Shown here: one piece after another, positions 20,451 to 31,494 of the stretch
Numbering within the stretch: position 1 is the stretch's first letter
How the letters are laid out: every line of letters begins with the position of its first letter
Assembly: GCA_036927565.1 (NCBI GenBank)
Contig: JAYESD010000002.1
Span: forward strand, 226,383,605 to 226,447,604
Length of the DNA: 64,000 nucleotides
DNA from: Tuctoria greenei
Lineage: Eukaryota; Streptophyta; Magnoliopsida; Poales; Poaceae
Direction of reading: 5' to 3'
The notes under the pieces: generated by a model
Database searches by the model: none
What the model was told of the DNA's origin: nothing
Seen by the model: only the letters and a program-made list of their open reading frames with translations
Position numbers and translations under genes: made by a program

Positions 20451-21500
20451 TTGACGACGGGCCCCCTGGGTAATGTCGGAGCTGGATGCTCCGGCGTCGC
20501 CCATCATCGATGTAGATGCATCGACGACAAGCTCGTGGGAGGTGCTGGCGCTGGTTGCTCTAGTGTCGCCCTCAATTGTCGTAAAGTCGTCGAAGGAAGG
20601 CTCCCTGGGAGGTGCCAGGGCTCTATGCCCCGGCATCGTCCACCATCTTTGTAGAGACGCCGACGGTAGGCCCCCTGGGAGGTGTCGGGGTTGGATGCCC
20701 CGACGTCGTCCACCATCTTCATACAGACGTCGACGGTAGGCCCCTGGTGTACAGGCTATCACAAGAGAACCCTGTTAGCAACAAGAGCGAGGTAGGAGAG
20801 TTTACTCACTTATCCGTGCTTATCGCTGTCGTTGACGTGCTGAGTCGTCGACGGCAGGCCCCTTGCGAGGTGCCAGAGCTGGTTGCTCTGGCGTCGTCCA
20901 CCATCGTGAAAGAGACATCGACGGCAGGCCCCTTGGGAGGTGCCGGAGCTAGCTGCTCTGGCGTCGCCCACCATCGTTGTAGACAAGTCGACGGCAGGCC
21001 CCCTGGGAGGTGCCAGAGCTGGATGCTCCGGCGTCGCCCACCATCATTGTAGGGACGTCGACGGCAGACCCCCTGGGAGGTGCCAGAGCTAGATGCTCTG
21101 GCGTCGCCCACCATTGTCGTAGAGATGTTGTCGACAGGCCCCCTAGGGGTGCCAGAGATGGATGCTCCGGTGTTGCCCGCCATTGTTGTAGAGACACTGA
21201 AGGTAGGCCCCCGGTGTACAGGCTATCACAAGAGAACCCTGTTAGTAACAAGAGCATGGCAGGAGGGTTTACTCACTTATCCATGCTTGTTGCTATCGTC
21301 GACGTGCTCGGACGTCGACGGCAGGCCCCGTGGGAGGTGCCGGAGGTGGCTTCTCTGGCATTGTCCGTCATCATCGTAGAGACACCGACGGCGGGCCCCT
21401 TGGGAGGTGCCAGAGCCGGCTATTTTGGTGTCGCCCACCATCGCCGTAGATGCGTCGATGGCAGGCGCCTTAGGAGGTGCCGGAGCTAGATGCTCTGTAT
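20451..21500. repeat. 70-bp tandem array with a 467-bp higher-order period (Tat 3' region)
   Basis: Units start ACGGCAGGCCCC at 20851, 20921, 20991 and 21061, exactly 70 bp apart. About 12-13 degenerate units in total lie in three blocks. Blocks are separated by a roughly 105-bp spacer starting GTGTACAGGCTATCAC at 20747 and again at 21214, so a larger unit repeats every 467 bp. Open frames here are by-products of the repeat. Tandem arrays in the 3' region are known for Tat elements and can seed satellites. Confidence 0.85.
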
Positions 21501-22232
21501 GTCCTGCACATGTAACAGGGGTGCATATTTTTTGCTCGTTGGTGATCTTTTCCTATTCTTTTAGCTTTGACATGTCTTATAGTCCTTGGCTGGTATGCGG
21601 GGTTTGGGTAATTCGGTGCGTTAGCGCCCGGGATCCGGCTCCCACCTTATTCAGAGTGTGAGCATTCTGGCCCTCAGTACTAAGCCGTAGCAATGGGAGG
21701 CAAAGTGCGCATGCTTAGGGTACGGGACCAGGCTAAGCAGGTTGCGCGCTCTGGACCTCCAACTCGGCATAGGCCTTTTGTGGGGGGCCATTTGGCACCA
21801 AAGGACCCTAAGTAAGAGGGCAACCGTGATGTCCCAGAACACCTTGCAGGTACTTCAAACAAGTCCGCCCTCAGCAGGGTTGCATAACGCTACTAGGGGT
21901 GATATAGAAAAATTTTCACCAGGTATATGAAGATAATATACGAAAGAACAAGACTAGACTGATCAACACAAAATTAACTGGTAATTAAGTGAACATAAGA
22001 GAAAGCACATGGTAAGACAGTGATTTTTTTTTAAAGTGGCATTCATAGGAAGAGACTGGCTTTACAATAAGGCAACGACCCACTCTGGTTGGCAAGCGAG
22101 GTAGAGTGTTCATGCTTAGGGTACAGGACCAAGCTGAACGGTTGAACACTCTGGACCTATCCCCCCCAGAGCTTGGTTGTTCTAAGTGTCGTTCCTTGGC
22201 ACCATGACACCCTACACTGTCCTACTATATGC
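21501..22232 (-). other. Tat 3' region between pol stop and tandem array, with two related hairpins
   Basis: Two homologous modules of about 120 bp. Each contains TGCTTAGGGTAC(G/A)GGACCA(G/A)GCT flanked by inverted repeats: 21704-21711 with 21743-21750, and 22103-22112 with 22143-22152. The second is a perfect 10-bp stem. Stem bases differ between copies yet still pair. No coding potential. Confidence 0.55.
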
Positions 22233-22258
22233 TTAGGGATAGAAATTACGGAGGTCCT
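22233..22258 (-). pseudogene. Tat integrase, last codons and stop (left of the LARD)
   Basis: On the minus strand CTC CGT AAT TTC TAT CCC TAA gives LRNFYP and stop. It continues PNPWNIDH at the other side of the LARD, allowing for a 5-bp TSD. This proves that 22258 and 30399 were neighbours. Confidence 0.85.
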
Positions 22259-23877
22259 TGTTGACGGCTGTTATATACCAATTTCAGTTGTCAATATAAC
22301 TCAATTATGTGACGGATTGATCATTTCTTGCACACATCACCTTTCTAATTGACCTATTTCCACTTGTTCTTGGAGAAATATGTGTATGCAGATATTTATA
22401 CAGGAATCGGGGAAAAGTATGGGGGCAATCCTATAAAATATCATCCTAGCCAATCAGGCGATGACACGTGGCACCACATGGATCAAATGGCCTACAAACA
22501 GAAGTATCCGAGGCCATCCAATGGTGTAGCACCAATATCAGTCAATGGGACCCACCTGGCAGCCACCTGGAGGAAGTACGGGTCGTTTGGAGCCCTGACC
22601 AGGTCGGCCGAACCAGGGGGTCAGCCGACCTGGTCCTGGCGCCAAACACGGTCAACTTCCACGTGTTGGCTCCTCCCGGCTCCCTGGAGTGAACAACGAC
22701 TGATTCACGCGCTTTTGGTGGCGGCAACCGACCTCAACACTAGTATAAATAGGACCCCATACCCCTCACTTCAACACACACCACTTGGGCATCATTCTAT
22801 TGTATACACTATCTTCCATAGTCCTGGAGGAGTTAGGATGTAGAGAGGAGAGCCTCTAGTCCCAAGACCAAATTGGGAAAGAAGTAGAAGGAGTCTCTCT
22901 TCCCAATTCCACATTGGGAAAGGTATGTCTCATGTATTCCTTCTTGTATTTGTGACTTTGTGCTCAATAAAGATGTTATCTTTAGTCTTCTTTTATACGT
23001 ATACTTGGACAAAGCGTTTCTTGTTTGATTGTGGAGTCCATGTAAGTGGAAGGTATAGTCTTTATGATTGTACTCTCATGATCACATCTTATGGTCATAA
23101 ACACTATAGACCCCCACTATAGTCTATGTAGTCATCATATGATTATGTTAATATGAATAACTATGCTATGCAATTAACATTGGTTCAATGATGATTTGGT
23201 TCATTGCCTTAGGATGGCTTGTGCTGTGGCTCTTAAGGTATTTGCTTAGTATGCTAGCATGGTGCTAGGGTATTTAAGTAGCGTTGGATGTCTCGTAGAC
23301 CCACGGATTGAAGAGGTAGGCAGTAGGTGGTGACAGCCCTATATGTCCTTTGTAATCCTCCACGTTCGGCTATGCCACAGGCTCTTGGCGGGAGTCGCCC
23401 TAGTATTGCTAGGGGTAAGCCTGTGCCCGATGTGTTGAATAGAATTGCATAGGAATTCATCATTACATGACCATTAGTATCTACCTTAGGCTATGTATAT
23501 GTATTAGGAGCATTGTAGGAGCAACTCTCTAACTCTTAATCCAATCTCCCTCTAGGACCCATTTATCCTTTAGAATAGATTGCCAAGGTGTGTGTCACAC
23601 TACCCCTATTATCAACTTACCCCCTGTCCTGATAATATATTAGTATCCCATAGCTTGACCATAAGAGTAGTATATACTTTACTTCATTGCCTTCCTTTGG
23701 GATAAATACGATACCCTTGGTAATACTCATGGGTGAAATGCTACAACAGTATCTTTCGTGCGCTTGCGGATCTCATCTCTCTACCGAAGATGATTTGTGG
23801 TGTTAAGAAATACCAACAAGCATTTCTGGCGCCGTTGCCGGGGATGACTTGTTAGTATATCTTAGGAGCCGTCAACA
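22259..23877 (+). repeat. LARD 5' LTR
   Basis: Starts TGTTGACGGCT and ends AGCCGTCAACA, an exact 11-bp terminal inverted repeat. It contains a tRNA-Asp primer-like sequence at 23827-23844 near its 3' end. AATAAA at 22966-22971. An unspliced R/U5 of about 1.1 kb is unusually long. Confidence 0.85.
22463..22751 (+). promoter_or_regulatory. LARD 5' LTR promoter: G-box/ABRE, GC palindrome with two GCCGAC cores, TATA box
   Basis: GACACGTGGC at 22463-22472; inverted repeat GACCAGGTCGGC (22597-22608) with GCCGACCTGGTC (22624-22635); TATAAATA at 22744-22751. In the 3' LTR the same sites are at 28982-28991, 29116-29130 with 29140-29154 (15-bp stem), and 29263-29270. ACGTGGC is the ABRE core and GCCGAC the DRE/CRT core; function here is inferred. 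Confidence 0.6.
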
Positions 23878-23885
23878 AGCATTTC

Positions 23886-23903
23886 TGGTGCAGTTGCCAA
23901 GGA
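23886..23903 (+). other. LARD primer binding site (diverged tRNA-Asp type)
   Basis: TGGTGCAGTTGCCAAGGA lies eight bases after the LTR end; the canonical Athila site is TGGCGCCGTTGCCGGGGA (14 of 18 match). The preceding bases CAACAAGCATTTC are the same as those before the copy inside the LTR at 23827. Confidence 0.7.
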
Positions 23904-26900
23904 AGGCAAAGGAAGTGAAGGATAGCTATCACCTGTGTATAAGCTATAGGAACTAATAGTTATTAGATAGGATTACCCTTGTTTGTTTTCTCCTTTGTGT
24001 GAAAACAGGGTAGTGTTGGCCAACCCAATGTATGGGATGGCCAACGAGGACGCAAGTGCTAAACTGCAAGATGATTCAAGGCGTACCTCAACAAATGTCC
24101 GCTATGCAACACCATTGCCTTTTGCGGGATAATTTCAGCTTTCAGTAGGAGCCAATGTCATCCATACCCAAGCTTGGGGAAGGCTCCAAGAAGTTCTTCT
24201 TGGTTTGCCTCCACCATGGGGTGGATAGTTGGCTCTTCATCCAACACTCGTGTCATGGGTTGGCTCCACCAATCCGTGACCACATTCATGCTGGAGCTGA
24301 AGGAGTCCTATTCTCATTCATCATGGATGAGAAGAAGGTCTCCACTCAAGGGGTGGATTGAAGAATGCTCGAGTTCCCATATCTTGTCATGCACACCACT
24401 TCACAAGGTGGATATGCTAGTTATGGAACTACACCTCCCATTGAAGTGTCATGAATATCCAAGTTGTTGGAGATTTGTTTGGATAATCCAAGTCGTGGAT
24501 ATTCACATGATTTGTGAAAATCCATGTCATCATGGGACACGTGGGAATTATTTCCCTAAGACCCATGAGGACCTTTTGCAAACAACAACTCCAATGGCTA
24601 CCATTCACAAGGAGGTCAAGGGTGGAATTAACATCACCCTTGTATTCAAGGAGGCTATGGCCTTCCAAGGGATTTAAGTTCAACTAGCCTACCTTGAAGT
24701 ATCTTGGCCAAGCAGAAATCAAGACATCATTCACATGAAGATCTTGGCCAAGGACAAGAACTTAAGGAGCATTCAAAGTCCAAGATATCCCACATCACTT
24801 GTTGGGATTCCCACACTTCGACCAAACCCATTCAACCTAGGGCAAGTGACATTGTGGATGAAGCATTTCTTGTTTGATTGTGGAGTCCACATGTCATCAT
24901 GCCCAAAGAAGCCTTTGATCCATGATCAAGGTATGGGTCGATTCAATGGAATATCAATATGGTCAGAGTGGCACCCCTAAAAAGGACAAAGCCTGACCAT
25001 GCTCATGAAGGAATACATTCAAGAGGGAGAACCCGTCGCTACAACAACATGTCTATATCAATACAGCGGGGAGAGGCTAGGGCCACTAGGTGGCCCACAT
25101 GTCCAAATGATAGCCAAACGAGTTTGGCATGTCAAAACAGAAGAAATCATCCACATCTTCAACTCCGGGATTGGACAACAAACCATCGCGCTGAACAAAA
25201 CAGAGGTAAGTCCTACTCATCGGACTTCAAAAATTTTGTGAGTCCTTGCCAATAGGTTAATTGGTAGTTATCTCATATTTGTTTTCCAAATTGCATCAAC
25301 CATTGCATTTGCATGTTTGAAATTCCACACTTGCATGATGGAAAGTAAAATTTCCAACCATCATAAAACTAAAAATTTGAATTAGGGGAGAAATTTAATT
25401 GGATATGAACTACATGCATGACCACTTGAATTTATTTTCCTAGTTCATACCAAAAAGATTTGCTTTGACCCTCATTGCATTTACAAGTTATTTCAAGCTG
25501 GCAAGATAATTTGAAAATTGGGTTCAATTTGGTTTTGGCTAACGTAACCCGTTTTCGAGTTGTTTTGTGTGTTCTTGATTAAAGTGCAGCTAGGTCAAAA
25601 TCGTGAAGAGGTGGTATGGCAAGAAAGTGGAAGGTTTCATCAAGCTCAAGTCACCATTGGGAGGATTTGAGAACACTTCTCTCCTTCAAACTCATTTTGA
25701 GTTTGAGGAAGAGAAATGTTCAAGATGATGACCCAATGGAGGAGCCAGAACCAAATCCATTGCTAAATCCAATATCAACTTGGCATTTGACTTCAACCAT
25801 CAAGCCTACGCCGAAAATCAAGGTTGTGAGTTTCTCACACAAAGACCTTCGTCACCAACTGCTCTTCAAATGAGGTATGAGTTTAGAATTTTTCATTGTT
25901 TGGTTTGCCATAGAATTGAATGTATTTTCTTGCATTTGTGAGGAAGGTTGACACTTCCTCACCATTTAATTCTCATGCATCCTCACAAGTGTAAGTGTGG
26001 GTATTGAATTTTGGATCTCCGAAAGAAAATCCCACCTTACTTGGAAAAATCTAAAACAAGTACCTAGAATCCTTTAAGCATTGTTTTGTAGACTTATTCA
26101 TTTTTGTCTAGGTTTAGAAAATAAAACTTTTGGGCATGACTTAATTGGTGAATTGGCATATAGAAACTTGGGCATAGTTACAACCATAATTTTTAGTTGA
26201 GCTTCATGCATAAATGGTGTCACTAGATTTCAAACTCATGGGAAAAAGTGATATCCTTGCTCTAAAATTGAATTGCTTTTTTTGGAGGAGTCACTAAATT
26301 TCAAATTCCTAGTGAGGTTTAGGAGGATAAAATTGAGAATCTTGTTTGTCATGGTCTAAATGATAAAATTTCTCTTGAAAGCTAAGATGGTTAGAAACTT
26401 TAAAAGATGTAGGGATCCATATAGTATATTTCTATCACATGCATTGCTATGAAAAGGAGCTTTAGAAAATATGCAACATGAATTATCCATAAAGCTCCAC
26501 TCTTATCAATGAATAACACATTGATCATGGATACACTTGACATTAGAACCAATGCATCTTTGATTTTGTTCTTCCCCGTATGTACAAATGAAAGTTCAGT
26601 TACCTAACCCAAACATTCATTTGTACAAGTATCGGGAGCTAACCATCCCTCTCTATTCAAGAGAGGAAGTTTGCAGGAGTAATATTACTATGCAGGCATT
26701 CAAGAAGTTGATTGTTGGAATCCTAGAGGATCCCATTTCAACATCTCTTGGCCAAGGAGTAAATGAGGATGGTTGCTACCTATCGGAAATTATGCCCGAA
26801 GGTCAATCATAACTATACGAGGCTAGAGATTTGAAAAGGGAACCCTCCATGAGCAACCAATGGGCTGCCACGAACGGGTGAGAGCATTATGCTCTCAACT

Positions 26901-28737
26901 ATTCTAAGCACTCATTCAAGCTCAAAGGATTTGCCACCATCCTTGGGTGCAAGTTGTTCCTATGTGGCTAGAAGGTATGTTGTACCTTACCCAAGGAACA
27001 ACAGATCATACCCAATGCATGTTGGGGACATGTCACTCCCTTATGGAAAAAAGATATGATACACCTTAGCCAAAGAATGACGAAACATACTCAATGTATG
27101 TTGGCACGTCATTCCTTTGGATCTAAAGGTTATCATTATCCTAGCCAAGGAATGACAAATCACACCCAACACATGGAGACCCTAATGTGCGGACGATCAA
27201 CATCGAAAACACTCTATTCAACCACACTCATGGTGTCCATGGGAGGCAACACAACAATCAACACTCAACCCTCCATTGTCAAAGCCACGCTGCAACAAGG
27301 ATAAGACAACTCATGGCCTACCTCCATCGTTAGGGTTTCAACCCCTATCACGGACCTTGATCAAGAATAAGCTTGGGGGAGGACCCCCACTTGAGGTAAC
27401 TTGTATCACACCCAGTGTATTTTTATTTCAAATCATCCATTGCATATTTACTTTCCATTCATCCACCATGCATCTAAAAAAACATAAAAATATGAACTTA
27501 GATTTGCTTTGCTTATCAAATAAAGATGTGCGGTAAGAATGATTTAGAATTCACATAGATGAAATTATGAATAGTTGCTCTGTTTTATTTTTCCTAAGTC
27601 CCTAGTTTACAACTTGCTACTCTCCCTATATTGCTAAAATTGGCTAAAATTAACTTTGCCTTGATTTAGAAATTGTGGGTAGCAAAAGCTTAATCTACTT
27701 CTAGGTTGTTGGGAGATTTTAATTAGTAATAGGGCTGCTATTCCTATTTTAAAAGTGGAACATAGATTTCCGGAGAAATTCTATCAAGATTTAAGTTTCC
27801 CTCATTTGATTGGAAATACCTACCAAAGCCATATGATATTCATACATAGACAACACTTTATGCATGTGCTATTTGCTTTCACATTGAGCCTAGTCAAACT
27901 AGTATAGACCTATGTGAGAAATCATTCAATTCTTTTCGAATTCTAGACTTCACTTGTACATGCTATACTTCTACACTAGAAAGAAGCAAAATTCCATCAT
28001 ATCCACCATTCCACAATAAAAAGAGAAACTCCATGCTATTCATAGTTAGCACTCTCTTCAAGTTATTGCATAGAAAGGAGTAGAAGACATGGCTACAAGA
28101 AAAAGAAAAAGAAAATGCATGCTTATATCATAAGCATGAGAAAAAAAGAAGAAAAAAATATGCTTACTCCATAAGCATAAAAAAAGGGTAGCCATGTTTC
28201 ATCCTTGCAATAAAGAGAGTCCACATCAAAAGAAGTCATCTCAATGTTTCCACATCCACCTCCATTCCATCACACATGCACAAGTCTTGATTCAAAAGTT
28301 TAAATTGATTTCTCCTAAGGCTTGCTCTTTTGACTTAGCAATATTATGTATTGCAAATATGCCTACTTACTTTCCCTACAAAGCTCCACATACAAGCCAT
28401 ATTCAAAGAGTAGGAATAGTATAGGCATAATGCCTTGGTGATGACATATTTCCACTATACACAAAGGAGTGATTGAGACAATCAATTGAGGTACTTATAA
28501 TCTGATTTGAATCTCTCCAGAATTTAAGTGGAACTTAATATCTATGCCTGCTCCATTTGCTGTTCTATCTTTCAATTACCCATGAATAGGAGAAGGCATA
28601 ACTCCCATAATGATTTAAGAAGGGTGAAGTACCATAGCCACTTTTTGCAATACTAGGTAGAGTATTTTGTTGTGCACTTGGTACTTTTGAAAGGTAGAAC
28701 ATTGTAGCAACTCCTGATCATCAATCTAAAGCCTTGA
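23904..28737 (+). other. LARD internal region, non-coding
   Basis: About 4.8 kb with only short open frames (longest about 167 codons at 24174-24677, no recognisable domain). Contains AAGCTTGGGGAAGG near 24170, an AAGCTTGGGGGAGG near 27370, a 28-bp LTR segment repeated at 24863-24890, and a branched inverted-repeat structure at 28087-28197. I see no conserved protein. Confidence 0.65.
28087..28197. other. Branched inverted-repeat structure in the LARD
   Basis: Outer stem ACATGGCTAC (28087-28096) with GTAGCCATGT (28188-28197). Inside are two hairpins: CATGCTTAT/ATAAGCATG (28118-28126, 28130-28138, 3-nt loop) and TATGCTTA/TAAGCATA (28159-28166, 28172-28179, 5-nt loop). The linkers are almost pure purine. 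Confidence 0.55.
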
Positions 28738-28776
28738 CTTTGCTCGGGACGAGCAAAGGATAAGCTTGGGGGAGTT
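28738..28776 (+). other. LARD hairpin and polypurine tract
   Basis: Perfect 9-bp stem CTTTGCTCG (28738-28746), loop GGA, CGAGCAAAG (28750-28758). It is followed by AAGCTTGGGGGAGTT, the plus-strand primer, just before the 3' LTR. I recall a GACGAGCAA block before the purine tract in other plant gypsy elements. Confidence 0.7.
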
Positions 28777-30398
28777 TGTTGACGGCTGTTATATACCAAT
28801 TTTAGCTGTCAATATAACTCAATTATGTGAAGGATTGATCATTTCTTGCACACATCACCTTTCTACTTGACCTAGTTCCACTTATACTTGGAGAAATATG
28901 TGTATGCAGATATTTATACAGGAACTAAGGAAACGTATGGGGAGCAATCCTATAAAATATCATCCCAGCCAATCAGGAGACGACACGTGGCACCACATGG
29001 ATCAAATGGCCCACAAACAGAAGTATCCGAGGCCATCCAATGGTGTAGCACCAATATAAGTCAATGGGACCCACCTGGCAGCCACCTGGAGGAAGTACGG
29101 GCCGTTTGGAGCCCTGACCAGGTCGGCCGAACTAGGGGGTCGGCCGACCTGGTCCTGGCGCCAAACGCGGTCAACTTCGACGTGCTGGCTCCTCCCGGCT
29201 CCCTGGAGTCAATGACGGCTGATTCGCGCGCTTTTAGTGGCGGGAACTGACCTCAACACTAGTATAAATAGTACCCCATACCCCTCACTTCAACACACAC
29301 CACTTGGGCATCATTCTATTGTATACACTATCTTCCATAGTCCTTAGAGGAGTTAGGATTTAGAGAGGAGAGCCTCTAGTCCCAAGTCCAAATTGGGAAA
29401 GGAGTAGAAGGGGTCTCTCTTCCCAATTCCACATTGGGAAAGGTATGTCTCATGTATTCCTTCTTGTAGTTGTGACTTTGTGCTCAATAAAGATGTTATC
29501 TTTAGTCTTCTTTTATGCGTATACTTAGACAAAGCATTTCTTGTTTGATTGTGGAGTCCATGTAAGTGGAAGGTATAGTCTTTATGATTGTACTCTCATG
29601 ATCACGTCTTATGGTCATAAACACTATAGAACTCCAATATAGTCTATGTAGTCATAATATGATTATGTTAATATGAATAACTATGCCATGCAATGAACAT
29701 TGGTTCAACGATGATTTAGTTCATTGCCTTAGGACGGCTTGTGCTGCAGCTCTTATGGTATTTGCTTAGTATGCTAGCATGGTGCTAGGGTATTTAAGTA
29801 GTGTTGGATGTCTCGTAGACCCACGGATTGAAGAGGTAGGCAGTAGGTGGTGAGAGCCCTATCTGTCCTTTGTAATCCTCCACGTCCGGCTATGCCAGAG
29901 GCTCTTGGTGGGAGTCGCCCTAGTATTGCTAGGGGTAAGCCCATGCCCGATGTCTTGAATAGCATTGCATAGGAATTCATCATTGACATGAACATTAGTA
30001 TCTACCTTAGGCTATGTATGTGTATTAGGAGCATTGTAGGAGCAACTCTCTAACGCTTAATCCAATCTCCCTCTAGGACCCATTTACCCTTTAGAATAGA
30101 TTGCCTAGGTGTGTGTCACACTACCCCTATTATCAACTTACCCCCTGTCCGGATAATTGATTAGTATCCCATAGCTTGAGCATAAGAGTAGTATATACTT
30201 TACTCCTTTGCCTTCCTTTGGGATAAATATGATACCCTTGGGAATACTCATGGGTGAAATGCTACAACGGTATCTTTTGTGCACTTGCGGATCTCATCTC
30301 TTTACCGAAGATGATATGTGGTGTTAAGAAATACCAACAAGCATTTCTGGCACCGTTGTTGGGGATGATTTGTTAGTATATCTTAGGAGCCGTGAACA
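28777..30398 (+). repeat. LARD 3' LTR
   Basis: Starts TGTTGACGGCT and ends AGCCGTGAACA (one base changed from the 5' LTR). The primer-like block is also inside this LTR (TGGCACCGTTGTTGGGGA), which fixes the LTR end downstream of it. Confidence 0.85.
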
Positions 30399-31494
30399 GT
30401 GATCTATGTTCCAAGGGTTGGGGAGGGGCTCTCCTTCTTCTATGGCCAAGCGGACACACCCAGAGCGGGATACTTGTGTCACTCGGAAGGGGCCTTCCCA
30501 ACTAGGGGAGAGTTTGTGCGACCTTTCTCGAGAAAGTATACGCCGAAGCACCAAGTGACCTGTGTGGAGCTCTCTACTCCGCACGAATCGCTCCTAGTAG
30601 CGCCTGAGCACCTGTCGGTAGCGTGCGTTTCGGATGGTGGCATGCCACCTTGCTTCGTCGACGAGGTCGACATCTTCTCGTCGGAGCTGGTGTTGTGAGT
30701 CTTCATCGAATGCTCGAACTCGTAGTGAGCCCACTACGATCTCTGGACCCCATACACCAAGAAGAAAGGTGTTTCTCCAGTGGCACGACTGGGTGATGTC
30801 CGGCTTGCCCATAGTGCGCAGGGGAGTTTGTTGACCCACTTGGCACCATGCTTATCCAAGTTGTTATACATGCGTGTCTTGAGGCCCCTGATGATCTCAG
30901 TGTTGGCCCTTTCGACTTGACCGTTGCTCTTGGGATAAGCCACGAATGCATAACAAACTTGGACGTCGAGGTCCTCGCAATAGTCCTAGAAAGCTGCACT
31001 AGTGAACTGGGTCCTGTTGTCGGTGATGATCCTGTTCGGGACCCCAAACCTGCAGACAATCGACTTGATGAACTTGACTACGGACTCCTTGTTGATGTTG
31101 ATCACCAGGGCTGCCTCCGGCCACTTGTCGCACTTGTCTACAGGGACGTAGAGGAACCAATACCGTCTGACTGCCCTAGGGAAGGGTCCCAGGATATCCT
31201 GCCCCTAGACCGCGAAAGGCCAAGAGGGTGGGATCATCTGCAACGTCTGCGCCAGAGTGTGAATTTCCATGGCTTGGAACTGGCACGCCTTGCATCTCTT
31301 GACCAGCTTGACGGCGTCTTTCAGTGCTATTGGCTAGTAGAAGCCATGCCGGAAGGCTTTGCCAACCAGCATGTCAGAAGTTGCGTGATTCCCGCACTCT
31401 CCTTCGTGGATCTCTGCAAGCAAGTCGCAGCCTTCTTCCCGAGGTATGCACCGCAGTAGCACGCCTTTGGCTCCACACCGGCAGAGGTCACTAT
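30399..31494 (-). pseudogene. Tat integrase (zinc-binding, DDE core, C-terminal domain)
   Basis: Integrase inserts element cDNA into the genome. Read right to left: HHCC region (IHEGECGNHA, then CKACQ), FYWPIALKDAVKLV, first catalytic Asp in GQDILGPFP, second in RIITDNRTQF (usually NGTQF, so one change), Glu in YPKSNGQVERANTEII, and the C-terminal fold with SPSWEGPFRV and EEGEPLPNPWNIDH. Stops: TAG at 31205-31207 (Trp expected in WPFAVWG) and TAG at 30986-30988; further breaks near 30700-30740 change frame. The N-terminus is cut by the Athila LTR at 31495 and the C-terminus by the LARD at 30398. Confidence 0.87.

Larger units (their letters stand above)
22259..30398 (+). mobile_element. LARD: 8.1-kb non-autonomous LTR element related to Athila
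   Basis: LTRs of 1619 and 1622 bp (about 94% identical over the first 290 bp by eye) enclose a 4.9-kb internal region with no gag, protease, RT, RNase H or integrase that I can recognise. It has a primer site and a polypurine tract. A large internal region lacking coding capacity is the definition of a LARD. Its LTRs resemble those of the Athila element at 31495, the likely source of its enzymes. TSD candidates GTCCT (22254-22258) and GTGAT (30399-30403) match at three of five bases; reading-frame continuity of the Tat integrase shows that they are the decayed TSD. Confidence 0.87.
17725..31494 (-). mobile_element. Tat/RIRE2-like Ty3/gypsy element, oldest layer, split by the LARD and truncated by Copia-A and Athila
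   Basis: Minus-strand integrase (30399-31494) continues in frame across the LARD to its stop at 22233-22235. Beyond come a structured non-coding region, a 70-bp tandem array and a plus-strand (antisense) ORF. This layout fits grass Tat-lineage elements (RIRE2, Grande), which carry antisense extra ORFs and tandem repeats in the 3' region. LTRs, gag and RT are not in the window. Both outer ends are cut by later insertions. Confidence 0.8.

Noticed and set aside
20448..21489. Many open frames of 80-160 codons on both strands
   Set aside because: Produced by the stop-poor 70-bp tandem repeat; no consistent protein.
24174..24677. 167-codon ORF in the LARD as a possible captured gene
   Set aside because: No recognisable domain, overlaps another frame of similar length, composition as in the surrounding non-coding sequence.
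30848..31459. 203-codon plus-strand ORF
   Set aside because: Antisense shadow of the Tat integrase.
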